A DNA stretch of 64,000 bases from Stenotrophomonas sp. 704A1 (lineage in GTDB: Bacteria; Pseudomonadota; Gammaproteobacteria; Xanthomonadales; Xanthomonadaceae): contig NZ_CP130831.1 of the NCBI RefSeq assembly GCF_030549525.1, positions 3,063,501-3,127,500 on the forward strand. The letters are read 5' to 3'. The notes below the pieces were generated by a model, which was not told the DNA's origin, made no database searches, and saw only the letters and a list, made by a program, of their open reading frames with translations. The translations under genes were made by a program, and so were the position numbers. Shown piece by piece: positions 17,024-25,699 of the stretch. How positions within the stretch are numbered: position 1 is the stretch's first letter; the number at the start of each line of letters is the position of its first letter.

Positions 17024-18701
17024 AGCGACGCGTTTCCCGCTCCAGCACCCCGTCACGCAGGCGGTACTGCACATCCACCACGCCGCTGGGCAGATCGTCA
17101 TGGGTGATCATCAGCAGGCTGCGGCCGTCGAGCAGTTGCGGCAGGTCCTGCAGCAGCGCACGCGCAGTGTCCACGTCCAGGCCTTCGGTAGGTTCATCCA
17201 GCACCAGGATCGGCGCATTGCGCAGCAGCGCGCGCGCAAGCGCCAGGCGGCGGGCCTGCCCCGCTGACATCGTCGCGCCATTCTCGCCGACCCAGGCCTG
17301 CAGGCCGCCGTTGCGCTCAGCCCACTCGCCCAGGCGCACACGCCGCAGCACCGCCCACAGTGCGCTGTCGCTGGCATCAGGGTCGCCCAGCCGCAGGTTC
17401 TCCGCCACGGTACCGGCAAACACCGGAGCGTTCTGCGGCAACCAGGCCAGCCGTCGCTGCCAGTCGGCCTGGCTGGCCTCGCGCAGGTCCAGCCCGCCGT
17501 AGGTCAGGCGCCCCTGCTGCGGATCCCACAGGCGCAGCAGCAGGCTCGACAGCGTGGTCTTGCCGCTGCCGCTGTCGCCGCGGATCGCGATCCGCTCGCC
17601 GGGTGCCAGCGTCAGCTGCAGCCCGCGCAGCACCGGCCGCACCGCGCCCGGCCACTGGAAGTGCACATCGTGCCATTGCACCGCTGCGGTCTGCGGCAGC
17701 ACCTGCGGGGTTGCCGGATCGAGCACCGCCGGCGGCTGCTCGACGATGGCCTGCAGGCGCGCGGCGGCAATCCGACCGGACTGCAGCGACTGCCAGGCCA
17801 GGCCCATGCCGGCCCACAGTTCGATCATCGCCACGGTCAGGAACACCAGGCCGGCCGCCATTTCCGCGGCGATCCGGTTCTGCTCGGCCGCGTGCAGCGC
17901 CAGCGCCAGCATCGCCACCAGGCCGAGCCCGGCCAGCAGGCCATGCAGGCTGGAGGCGGCGATCAGGCGCCAGCGCCGGCGCCGGTCGCGCGAGGCGACC
18001 TGCTTGGCCGCGACCCGCACCTTGAGCTGCCACGCGGTGCCGGCCTGCAGTGCTGCCAGGTCGGCGGCACCTTCCAGGCCCTCGAAGGCCGCAGTGCGCA
18101 GCGCCGCGCGATGCGCCGCACGGTCGGCCTCTTCATCGTCGTGCCCACGCACGCCGAACCAGGGCACGCCGATGCCGATCAGCAGCGCCAGCACGGCAAG
18201 CAGTACGCCGGCGGCGGGCAGGATCAGCGCGGCCGAGGCGACGCCCACCAGCGACAGCGCGGCCAACGCCAGCAGCGGGCCGATCGCCCGCACCAGCAGG
18301 CCGTCGACCTCGCCGATATCGCCAAGCAGGCGTGCCAGCAGCTCGCCGGTGCGGGTCGCGCCCAGGCGTGCCGGCGCCAGGGGCAGCGCGCGGCGGAAGA
18401 ACCACACGCGCAGGTCGCGGGCGATGCGCAGGGTGGCATCGTGGCCCACCAGTTTTTCGAAGTAGCGCGACGCGATGCGGGCCATGGTCAGGCCGCGGAT
18501 GCCGGCCGAAGGCGTGAAGAAGTTGAACCCCTGGCCGAGGCCGGCGGCACCGGCCAGCGCCGCCGCGGTCAGGAAGCCGCCGGACAGGCCCAGCAGCGCG
18601 GTGCCGGCCAGCATGGTGGTCCACAGCAGCAGTACCGCCAGCAGCAGCCGCGCGCGGTGGCGCACAAACACGCCGCGCAGCGCATCCGGCGAGCGGCTCA
18701 T
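17022..18701 (-). CDS. cydC: Cysteine/glutathione ABC exporter subunit CydC
   Basis: One half of the heterodimeric ABC transporter CydDC, which exports cysteine and glutathione to the periplasm and is needed to assemble cytochrome bd. The 559-residue protein has an N-terminal six-helix membrane domain, then the ATPase with Walker A R-G-D-S-G-S-G-K-T-T (about 375), signature M-S-A-G-Q-A-R-R (about 475) and Walker B I-L-V-L-D-E-P-T (about 495). Its ATG overlaps the cydD stop by 4 bp. Targets cydABX lie directly opposite. Confidence 0.93.
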   Translation of the reverse strand: MSRSPDALRGVFVRHRARLLLAVLLLWTTMLAGTALLGLSGGFLTAAALAGAAGLGQGFNFFTPSAGIRGLTMARIASRYFEKLVGHDATLRIARDLRVWFFRRALPLAPARLGATRTGELLARLLGDIGEVDGLLVRAIGPLLALAALSLVGVASAALILPAAGVLLAVLALLIGIGVPWFGVRGHDDEEADRAAHRAALRTAAFEGLEGAADLAALQAGTAWQLKVRVAAKQVASRDRRRRWRLIAASSLHGLLAGLGLVAMLALALHAAEQNRIAAEMAAGLVFLTVAMIELWAGMGLAWQSLQSGRIAAARLQAIVEQPPAVLDPATPQVLPQTAAVQWHDVHFQWPGAVRPVLRGLQLTLAPGERIAIRGDSGSGKTTLSSLLLRLWDPQQGRLTYGGLDLREASQADWQRRLAWLPQNAPVFAGTVAENLRLGDPDASDSALWAVLRRVRLGEWAERNGGLQAWVGENGATMSAGQARRLALARALLRNAPILVLDEPTEGLDVDTARALLQDLPQLLDGRSLLMITHDDLPSGVVDVQYRLRDGVLERETRR

Positions 18702-20443
18702 GCGCGCACCGCCTGCGCCGGCGCGACCAGCCGGCCTTCGGGCAACAGCAGGCAGCGGTCCGCCCAGGCGATCACCGCCGGGCTGTGCGTAGCCACCACC
18801 ACGCTGCGGCCCCGCGCATAGGCGGCCAGGCTGCCCAGCAACGCGGCTTCGGTGTCGGCATCGAGAAACGCGGTGGGCTCGTCCAGCAGCAGTATCTGCG
18901 GGTCGCGCAGCAGCAGCCGGGCCAGGCCGATACGCCGCGCCTCGCCCCCGGACAGGCCGAAGCCGCGCTCGCCGATCAGGGTATCCAGCCCCTGCGGCAG
19001 GCGCTGCGCGAACTGCAGCACCTGTGCCGCCTCGGCCACCGCGCGCAGCCGCGCGTCACTGGCGCCGGGGTCGGCCAGGCGCAGGTTCTCGGCGATGGTG
19101 CCGTGGAACAGATACGGGCGCTGGCTGGCATAGGCCACCTGCAGCCCCGGCCGTACCTGCACGCGTCCGGCGCGCGGCGGCAGCCAGCCGGCCAGCGCTT
19201 CCAGCAGGGTGCTCTTGCCACTGCCGCTGGGACCGACCAGTGCCAGCCGCTGGCCGGGTTCCAGGTGCAGATCCACGCCCTGCAGCACATCGTGGCTGGC
19301 CCCCAGCGGGCGCAGCACCAGCCCCTGTGCCTGCAGCGGCGGCAGCGCCGCCTCGGCCGGTTCGGGCACCAGCGCCGGCGCGTCAGTGCTGGCCGCGTCC
19401 GGTTCGTCCGGCAGTGCCTGCAGCAGGCGTTGCACCTCGGCGGCAGCGGCCAGCGCATTGGCGCGATCGTGGTAATGCGCGGCAAGGCGCCGCAGCGGCG
19501 CATAGAACTCCGGCGCCAGCAGCAGGCAGAACAGGCCTGCACCGAGCGAAGGCACGCTGGCGTGCAGCGACATCAGCCCGAGATAGCTCAGCCCCAGGTA
19601 CAACGCGACCATCGCGACGCTGACCGAGGCGAAGAATTCCAGCACCGTGGACGACAGGAAGGCGATGCGCAGCACCTTCATGGTGCGTACGCGGACGCCT
19701 TCGGCAGCGGCCTCGATGCCGGCCAGTTCGGCCTCGCCGCGACCATACAGGCGCAGCAGGCCCAGCCCTTTGATGCGGTCGGCGAAATGGCCGCTCATCC
19801 GCGCCAGCTCGCCGAGCTGCGCGCGCCCGGCGGCTTCGGCGCCCCACCCCACCAGCATCATGAAGAACGGCACCAGCGGCGCGGTGAACAGCAGGATCAG
19901 CGCCACCACCCAGTCGACCCACGCCACCGCGGCCAGGATCAGCAGCGGCACCACCACCACCTCGGTGCGCACCGGCAGGAAGCCGCTGTAGTAACTCTCG
20001 ATGGCATCGCCGTGGTGCAGCATCAGTTCGCCCAGTTCGCCGGTGCGGCGCTGCCGCAACCACAGCGGGCCGTGCGCGAGCAGGCGCGCGAACACCCGCT
20101 CGCGCAGGGCCAGGCGCGCGGCATCGGCCACATCGCCGGCAGCCGCCTGGGTGACGCTGGCCAGCACGGTACGCAGTACCAGGATCAGCGCCAGTCCCGC
20201 CAGTACCGGCAGGCCGTCGGCCAGCGGCCCACGTTCGACCAGCACCTGCTGCACCAGCCAGGCAATGGCCGCTGCCTGCCCGATCAGCAGCGCGCCGGAC
20301 AGGCTGATGCAGGCTGCGGCCAACCGCTGCCGGCCCCGTGCGGCGCGGGCCAGGCCGGCCAGCCAGGCGGTACGGATGCGCCGCAGCCGGGTGGTTTCGG
20401 CGTCGGGGGCATGGGCGTCAGCGGTCGGTTCGGCGGCGCTCAA
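18698..20443 (-). CDS. cydD: Cysteine/glutathione ABC exporter subunit CydD
   Basis: Partner of CydC, 581 residues: membrane domain first, then the ATPase with Walker A V-G-P-S-G-S-G-K-S-T, signature L-S-G-G-E-A-R-R and Walker B I-L-L-L-D-E-P-T. The conserved E-L-M-L-H-H-G-D-A-I-E-S-Y-Y-S-G-F-L-P segment in the membrane domain is typical of CydD. The likely start is the TTG at 20443; no better codon fits, so the first residues are tentative. The gene diverges from cydA, with an Anr/FNR box in the 228-bp gap. Confidence 0.93.
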   Translation of the reverse strand: MSAAEPTADAHAPDAETTRLRRIRTAWLAGLARAARGRQRLAAACISLSGALLIGQAAAIAWLVQQVLVERGPLADGLPVLAGLALILVLRTVLASVTQAAAGDVADAARLALRERVFARLLAHGPLWLRQRRTGELGELMLHHGDAIESYYSGFLPVRTEVVVVPLLILAAVAWVDWVVALILLFTAPLVPFFMMLVGWGAEAAGRAQLGELARMSGHFADRIKGLGLLRLYGRGEAELAGIEAAAEGVRVRTMKVLRIAFLSSTVLEFFASVSVAMVALYLGLSYLGLMSLHASVPSLGAGLFCLLLAPEFYAPLRRLAAHYHDRANALAAAAEVQRLLQALPDEPDAASTDAPALVPEPAEAALPPLQAQGLVLRPLGASHDVLQGVDLHLEPGQRLALVGPSGSGKSTLLEALAGWLPPRAGRVQVRPGLQVAYASQRPYLFHGTIAENLRLADPGASDARLRAVAEAAQVLQFAQRLPQGLDTLIGERGFGLSGGEARRIGLARLLLRDPQILLLDEPTAFLDADTEAALLGSLAAYARGRSVVVATHSPAVIAWADRCLLLPEGRLVAPAQAVRA

Positions 20444-20567
20444 GGCTCTTCACGGGCAACAGGGGAATGGACGGCATTGTAGGCGCAGGCAACAGCCTCC
20501 CCCTGCGGCCGGCGGTCGCAGTCTTCATCGGGTTGGCATAGGATCGACCTGCATACCCATTCATACA

Positions 20568-20581
20568 TTGATCTGGATCAA
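20568..20581. promoter_or_regulatory. Anr/FNR box upstream of cydABX
   Basis: TTGATCTGGATCAA is a perfect match to the FNR/Anr consensus TTGAT-N4-ATCAA. If its centre (20574.5) is at -41.5, transcription would start near 20616, and a -10-like CATCAT (20604-20609) is in place, fitting a class II activated promoter for cydA. The divergent cydDC could also respond. Low-oxygen induction of cytochrome bd is well known in related bacteria. Confidence 0.82.
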
Positions 20582-20671
20582 GGCTGTTTGAAGTAGTCGG
20601 TCACATCATTCACCCCGTAGACCACCCTTCCCGCCACCTGCAACGGCACTATCCAACGAGGTAGCCAGGCC

Positions 20672-22255
20672 ATGATTGATCAGACAGTCGTAGAACTGTC
20701 GCGGCTGCAATTCGCTCTGACCGCGATGTACCACTTCCTATTCGTACCGCTCACGCTTGGCCTGTCCTTCATGGTGGCCATCATGGAAAGCGTGTACGTG
20801 ATGACCCGCAAGCAGGTCTGGCGGCAGATGACCCTGTTCTGGGGCGCCCTGTTCGGCATCAACTTCGCCATCGGCGTGGCCACCGGCCTGGTGATGGAGT
20901 TCCAGTTCGGCATGAACTGGTCGTACTACAGCCACTACGTCGGTGACATCTTCGGTGCGCCGCTGGCGATCGAAGGCCTGATGGCGTTCTTCCTGGAAGC
21001 GACCTTCATCGGCCTGTTCTTCTTCGGCTGGAAGCGCCTGAGCCCAGTCAAGCACCTCACCGTGACCTGGCTGATGGCACTGGGCACCAACCTGTCGGCG
21101 GTGTGGATCCTGATCGCCAACGGCTGGATGCAGAACCCGACCGGCGCGGTGTTCAACCCCGAAACCATGCGCATGGAAGTGGTCGACTTCGCCGCGGTGC
21201 TGCTCAACCCGGTGGCGCAGGCCAAGTTCGTGCACACGGTCAGTGCCGGTTACGTGACCGGCGCGATCTTCGTGATGTCGATCAGCGCGCTGTACCTGCT
21301 GCGCAACAAGCACCGCGACATGGCGCGCCGCTCGTTCGCGGTCGCCGCAGCGTTCGGCCTGCTGTCCTCGCTGTCGGTGGTGGTGCTGGGTGACGAGAGC
21401 GGTTATGCCGCCAGCGAGCACCAGAAGATGAAGCTGGCGGCGATCGAAGCGATGTGGGAGACCGAGCGTGCCCCGGCCGACTTCACCGCCTTCGGCATTC
21501 CCAACCAGGACACCCACCAGAACGACTACGCGATCAAGATCCCGTACCTGATGGGCCTGATCGCCACCCGTTCGCTGGACCAGCCGATCCCGGGCATCCT
21601 GGAACTGGTGGAGCGCGCCGAGCACCGCATCCGTGGCGGGCAGATCGCCTACGGCGCCCTGGAACGGGTGAAGAAGGACAAGAACGACCTGGAAGCGCGC
21701 GAGATGTTCGACCGTCACTGGCAGGATCTCGGCCATGGCCTGCTGCTGAAGCGCTACCGCGAGGACATCCTCAACGCCACCCCGGAAGAGATCTCCAAGG
21801 CGGCGATGGATACCGTGCCGCGCGTGGCGCCGCTGTTCTGGACCTTCCGCATCATGGCCGGCCTGGGCTTCTACCTGATCGCCTTCTTCGCGCTGGCCTT
21901 CTACTTCTCCTGCCGCAACAACTTCCAGGACAAGCGCTGGTTCCTGAAGCTGGCGGTGTGGACGCTGCCGGCACCGTGGATCGCGATCGAATGCGGCTGG
22001 TTCGTGGCCGAGTACGGCCGCCAGCCGTGGGCGGTGGATGGCGTGCTGCCCACCTTCTACGCGGCATCGGGCCTGGCACTGCATGAAATCCTGACCACGC
22101 TGGCGGTGTTCACCAGCCTGTACACGGTGCTGCTGATCATCGAGATCAAGCTGATGCTGAAGGCGATCCGCAAGGGCCCGGACGACATCCTGCCCACGCT
22201 GCAGGCCGACATCCGCCCTGTTTCCCCCACTGCCGTTGCCCCCGGCCAGGCCTGA
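20672..22255 (+). CDS. cydA: Cytochrome bd ubiquinol oxidase subunit I
   Basis: Catalytic heme subunit of the high-affinity quinol oxidase. The 527-residue protein has about nine membrane helices. His21 (A-M-Y-H-F-L-F-V-P-L) is the heme ligand position. The quinol-site region G-Y-A-A-S-E-H-Q-K-M-K-L (about 250) is followed by a long periplasmic Q-loop, so this is the long-loop E. coli-type enzyme. The C-terminal E-x-G-W-F-V-A-E-x-G-R-Q-P-W (about 445) is the canonical motif. cydB follows after 15 bp. Confidence 0.97.
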   Translation: MIDQTVVELSRLQFALTAMYHFLFVPLTLGLSFMVAIMESVYVMTRKQVWRQMTLFWGALFGINFAIGVATGLVMEFQFGMNWSYYSHYVGDIFGAPLAIEGLMAFFLEATFIGLFFFGWKRLSPVKHLTVTWLMALGTNLSAVWILIANGWMQNPTGAVFNPETMRMEVVDFAAVLLNPVAQAKFVHTVSAGYVTGAIFVMSISALYLLRNKHRDMARRSFAVAAAFGLLSSLSVVVLGDESGYAASEHQKMKLAAIEAMWETERAPADFTAFGIPNQDTHQNDYAIKIPYLMGLIATRSLDQPIPGILELVERAEHRIRGGQIAYGALERVKKDKNDLEAREMFDRHWQDLGHGLLLKRYREDILNATPEEISKAAMDTVPRVAPLFWTFRIMAGLGFYLIAFFALAFYFSCRNNFQDKRWFLKLAVWTLPAPWIAIECGWFVAEYGRQPWAVDGVLPTFYAASGLALHEILTTLAVFTSLYTVLLIIEIKLMLKAIRKGPDDILPTLQADIRPVSPTAVAPGQA

Positions 22256-22270
22256 GGCAGGAGAATCCAG

Positions 22271-23425
22271 ATGGAATTCATTGCACTTGATTACACCACG
22301 CTCCGCGTGATCTGGTGGCTGCTGCTCGGCATCCTGCTGGTCGGCTGGGCCGTGATGGACGGTTTCGATCTTGGCGTCGGCACCCTGCTGCCGTTCGTGG
22401 CCAGGACCGATGAGGAACGCCGGCTGGTGATCAACACCGTCGGTCCGGTCTGGGAAGGCAACCAGGTCTGGCTGGTGCTCGGCGGTGGCGCGATCTTCGC
22501 CGCATGGCCGCCGCTGTACGCGGTCAGCTTCTCCGGCTTCTACCTGGCGGTGTTCGCGATGCTGTTCGGGCTGATCCTGCGCCCGGTGGGCTTCAAGTAC
22601 CGCAGCAAGCTGCCGTCCAAGCGCTGGCGCGACAACTGGGACCGCGTGCTGTTCGTCGGTGGCCTGCTGCCGGGCCTGATCGCCGGCGTCGCGGTGGGCA
22701 ACGTGCTGCTCGGCGTGCCGTTCCACTTCGATGACACGCTGCGCGTGACCTACACCGGTTCGTTCTTCGGCCTGCTCACGCCGTTCGCGCTGGTGGCCGG
22801 CCTGATCAGCGTGGCCATGCTGGTTTCGCACGGCGCGGCCATGCTGGTGATCAAGACCGACGGCCCGGTGGCCGAGCGTGCGGCGCGCTATGGCAGTATC
22901 GCGGCCATCATCAGCTTCGTGCTGTTCGCCGTGGCCGGTGCCTGGGTGGCGTTCGGCCTGCCGGGCTACCAGATCACCTCGCAGGTGGTGACCGACGGCC
23001 CGACCAACCCGCTGCTGAAGACCGCCGAACTGGGCAGCGCCGCCGGTGGCTGGCTGCGCAACTACAGCAGCATGCCGGCGACCGTGGTGTTCCCGGTGCT
23101 GGGCCTGCTGGGTGCGCTGGCAAGCGCGGTGCTGCTGCGCGCACGTCGTGGCGGCCTGGCCTTCATCGCATCGGGTGCATCCATCGCCGGCATCATCCTT
23201 ACCGTCGGCTTTGCGATCTTCCCGTTCCTGCTGCCGTCCTCCAGCCAGCCCACCTCCAGCCTGACCGTCTGGGACAGTTCGTCCAGCCATCTCACGCTGT
23301 GGATCATGCTGCTGGCCACTGCCATCTTCCTGCCCATCGTCCTCGCCTACACCACCTGGGTGTACCGCGTGCTGAAGGGCAAGACGACGGCGGAGGAAAT
23401 GGGCGACAACCCCAACGCGTACTGA
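22271..23425 (+). CDS. cydB: Cytochrome bd ubiquinol oxidase subunit II
   Basis: Structural membrane partner of CydA, 384 residues, about eight helices. Family motifs: W-W-L-L-L-G-I-L-L-V-G-W-A-V-M-D-G-F-D-L-G near residue 15 and P-V-W-E-G-N-Q-V-W-L near residue 60. The C-terminus ends in a cytoplasmic tail. The small gene cydX follows 27 bp later, completing a cydABX operon. Confidence 0.97.
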   Translation: MEFIALDYTTLRVIWWLLLGILLVGWAVMDGFDLGVGTLLPFVARTDEERRLVINTVGPVWEGNQVWLVLGGGAIFAAWPPLYAVSFSGFYLAVFAMLFGLILRPVGFKYRSKLPSKRWRDNWDRVLFVGGLLPGLIAGVAVGNVLLGVPFHFDDTLRVTYTGSFFGLLTPFALVAGLISVAMLVSHGAAMLVIKTDGPVAERAARYGSIAAIISFVLFAVAGAWVAFGLPGYQITSQVVTDGPTNPLLKTAELGSAAGGWLRNYSSMPATVVFPVLGLLGALASAVLLRARRGGLAFIASGASIAGIILTVGFAIFPFLLPSSSQPTSSLTVWDSSSSHLTLWIMLLATAIFLPIVLAYTTWVYRVLKGKTTAEEMGDNPNAY

Positions 23426-23452
23426 TATCCCCACCTGATAGGAGAAACTCGC

Positions 23453-23566
23453 ATGTGGTATTTCGCCTGGATCCTCGGTGCCGGACTGGCTTCGGTCGTG
23501 GCCATCCTCAACGGAATGTGGTTCGAAGCCCGCGAAAGCGGCCGTACCGACAAGGAAGTGCACTGA
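23453..23566 (+). CDS. cydX: Cytochrome bd small subunit CydX
   Basis: A 37-residue single-helix protein starting M-W-Y-F-A-W-I-L-G, then a hydrophobic span containing the conserved N-G-M-W-F-E motif, and a short charged tail. CydX binds CydA and stabilises the hemes. AGGAG lies about 8 bases before the ATG. It is easily missed because of its length; position right after cydB and the Y-F-A-W-x-L-G pattern make the call firm. Confidence 0.93.
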   Translation: MWYFAWILGAGLASVVAILNGMWFEARESGRTDKEVH

Positions 23567-23581
23567 AACTGTAAAAAAGGG

Positions 23582-23610
23582 TTGCCGATACGGTCTTCAC
23601 ACCGTATTCT
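23582..23610 (+). promoter_or_regulatory. Promoter of the first tRNA-Pro gene
   Basis: TTGCCG (23582-23587) and TATTCT (23605-23610) are separated by 17 bp and lie about 12 bp before the tRNA. The spacer contains an inverted repeat, ATACGGT and ACCGTAT (23588-23607), which could be a symmetrical binding site or a weak hairpin at the end of the cyd operon. Confidence 0.6.
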
Positions 23611-23622
23611 TGGCGGCTCCTT

Positions 23623-23699
<77 letters not shown>

Positions 23700-23716
23700 C
23701 TTCGGTGGTCGCATCG

Positions 23717-23745
23717 AAGCCTGGTGCAGTCGTCCAGGCTTTTTT
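23717..23745 (+). terminator. Rho-independent terminator after tRNA-Pro copy 1
   Basis: AGCCTGG (23718-23724) pairs with CCAGGCT (23734-23740), followed by a T-run (TTTTTG). It ends the first tRNA transcript. Confidence 0.85.
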
Positions 23746-23796
23746 GTTCCCCGCAGGAGCCGCTGCCACGGCAGCGATGCAGTACGGCCCTCCCCC

Positions 23797-23825
23797 TTGC
23801 CGCCATCGGGGGAAATGGCTAGAAT
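23797..23825 (+). promoter_or_regulatory. Promoter of the second tRNA-Pro gene
   Basis: TTGCCG (23797-23802) and TAGAAT (23820-23825) with a 17-bp spacer, about 13 bp before the tRNA. The -35 hexamer and spacing are the same as for copy 1. Confidence 0.6.
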
Positions 23826-23838
23826 AGGCGGCTCCCTT

Positions 23839-23915
<77 letters not shown>

Positions 23916-23935
23916 CTCCGGTGGTCACCAAGAAG

Positions 23936-23968
23936 CCTGGAAGACATCACTGTCCTCCGGGTTTTTTT
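23936..23968 (+). terminator. Rho-independent terminator after tRNA-Pro copy 2
   Basis: CCTGGAAGACA pairs with TGTCCTCCGGG around a TCAC loop, with one wobble and one mismatch, followed by seven T. Independent in sequence from the first terminator. Confidence 0.8.
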
Positions 23969-24137
23969 GTATCCGGCGCCCGCAGCGGCGGCCGGCCGGA
24001 CCGTTCGGGACGGTCCACGTACAATGGCGCCGCTGCCGGGCGACCGCGCCGCACCTCCCCCACCTGCCGCATCGGCACGTACCGATGGCGGCGCTGCACG
24101 CCGCTTGCCGGCATGCGCCACCTGCAAGGACCACCGC

Positions 24138-25343
24138 ATGACGTCCCAGACTTCCCCCTCGCCGTCGCTGCTGCACGGACGCGTACTGGCCTTCGCCGCG
24201 ATCCTGCTGGCGGCGGTCAACCTGCGCACCGCCGTCACCTCGATCACCCCGCTGCTGGACCTGCTGGGCCAGCAGTTCGGCTTCGGCACCACCATGACCG
24301 GCGTGCTCGGCATGCTGCCGACCGCCTCGTTCGCGCTGTTCGGGGTCGCCACGCCGGCGCTGGCCCGGCGCCTGGGCCTGGAACGCACCACCCTGCTGGC
24401 GATGGTGATGGCGATGGCCGGGCTGCTGCTGCGTTCCAGCGCCGGCAATGTCGGCACCCTGCTGCTGGGCTCGGTGCTGGCGCTGGCCGGCATGGGCATC
24501 GGCAACGTGGTGGTCCCCCCGCTGGTCAAGCGCTACTTCGCCAACAAGGTCGGCACCATGAGCACGCTGTACATCAGCGTGCTGCAGCTGGGCACGATGC
24601 TGCCGGCACTGCTGGCGGTGCCGGTGGCCAATGCCGCCGGCTGGCGGGTGTCGCTGGGCATGTGGGCGCTGCTGGCGCTGGCCGCCGCACTGCCGTGGCT
24701 GATGCTGGCGCGGCGCGCACCGAAGCCGGTGGCCGACACCACCGACCCCACCGCGCAGCCGCACGGCAGGGTCTGGCGTACCTCGCTGGGCTGGAGCATG
24801 ACGCTGATGTTCGGCATGACCTCGCTGATGACCTATTCGATGTTCACCTGGCTGCCGCGCATCGTGGTCGAGGCCGGCGCCACGCCGGCCTTCGGCGGGG
24901 TGATGGTGGCGGTGTTCTCGGCACTGGGCCTGCTGCCCTCGCTGGTCATCCCCTCGCTGGCGGTGCGCCTGCAGAACCCGTTCCCGCTGGTGCTGATCGG
25001 CTTCTTCTCGTTCGTGATCGCCTTCACCGGCCTGCTGCTGGCACCGATGAAGGCGCCGCTGCTGTGGGCCTGCCTGCTCGGCGTGGGCCCATCCACCTTC
25101 CCGCTGGCGCTGACCCTGATCAACCTGCGCACGCGCACCCCGACCGGTTCGGCCGCGTTGTCCGGCTTCATGCAGGGTGTGGGCTACAGCTTCAGCTGCC
25201 TGGGGCCGTTCCTGGTCGGCTGGCTGCACAGCGTCAGCAACAGCTGGACCCTGCCCTTCACCTTCCTGTTCGGCTGCGCCACGCTGATGCTGTGTGCGTC
25301 GTGGGTGGCCTGCAAGCCCCGCAAGCTCGAAGACCTCTGGTGA
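24138..25343 (+). CDS. MFS transporter, CynX/NimT family
   Basis: A 401-residue 12-helix major facilitator. It starts like CynX/YeaN/NimT proteins: A-A-I-L-L-A-A-V-N-L-R-T-A-V-T-S-I-T-P-L, which is the family signature at helix 1. A cytoplasmic loop rich in Pro/Thr lies between helices 6 and 7 (about 190-210). Family members export small polar compounds such as 2-nitroimidazole or move cyanate; the substrate here is unknown. ATG 24138 follows AAGGA; in-frame upstream codons run into the tRNA region. It stands alone. Confidence 0.85.
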   Translation: MTSQTSPSPSLLHGRVLAFAAILLAAVNLRTAVTSITPLLDLLGQQFGFGTTMTGVLGMLPTASFALFGVATPALARRLGLERTTLLAMVMAMAGLLLRSSAGNVGTLLLGSVLALAGMGIGNVVVPPLVKRYFANKVGTMSTLYISVLQLGTMLPALLAVPVANAAGWRVSLGMWALLALAAALPWLMLARRAPKPVADTTDPTAQPHGRVWRTSLGWSMTLMFGMTSLMTYSMFTWLPRIVVEAGATPAFGGVMVAVFSALGLLPSLVIPSLAVRLQNPFPLVLIGFFSFVIAFTGLLLAPMKAPLLWACLLGVGPSTFPLALTLINLRTRTPTGSAALSGFMQGVGYSFSCLGPFLVGWLHSVSNSWTLPFTFLFGCATLMLCASWVACKPRKLEDLW

Positions 25344-25641
25344 CCCCGGCGACGGCCGCGCTCCTCCCCCCGGCCGGCCGCCCACGCTCTACACACCGTC
25401 TCCGCAACGGGTGACGTAGCGTGTCCAAAGCTGACCCGCTCCGCGTCCAGGAGCGGCAGCCTGGATGACGCAGGGCGTGCCGGCGGCACCGGTGCGGGGA
25501 ACGGGGACGGCCCGGCGACAGGCGCGCCGGTGCGCGCCCTGCAGCCTCCCACGCCAGGGTGGCCGGTCCCGCCAGCACTCTCCGTCAACCAGGTACAGGC
25601 AGGCACTGGCCTCCCTGCGGACGCATCAGGTAGAGTTGGCA
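25344..25641. other. Intergenic region between the MFS gene and pgaA
   Basis: About 300 bp. It holds a hairpin without T-run (CCGCTCC 25436-25442 with GGAGCGG 25450-25456) after the MFS gene. Otherwise I see no gene or repeat until the Clp/CRP box at 25642. Confidence 0.4.
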
Positions 25642-25657
25642 TGTGATGTGCGTCACA
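25642..25657. promoter_or_regulatory. Clp/CRP binding site upstream of pgaABCD
   Basis: TGTGATGTGCGTCACA is a perfect TGTGA-N6-TCACA palindrome, 43 bp before the pgaA start. In Xanthomonadaceae the CRP homologue Clp recognises this consensus and is reported to be blocked by c-di-GMP. A weak -10-like TATGGA (25679) is placed as for a class II site. Direction of control cannot be read from the sequence. Confidence 0.75.
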
Positions 25658-25699
25658 CTTTCACGCACATCGTTCAAGTATGGATGCTTAGGGGGTCTC

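Noticed and set aside
20738..23563. A very long open frame (941 codons) on the strand opposite cydAB
   Set aside because: It is entirely antisense to two certain genes and lacks any Shine-Dalgarno or recognisable domain; such frames are common opposite high-GC coding DNA.
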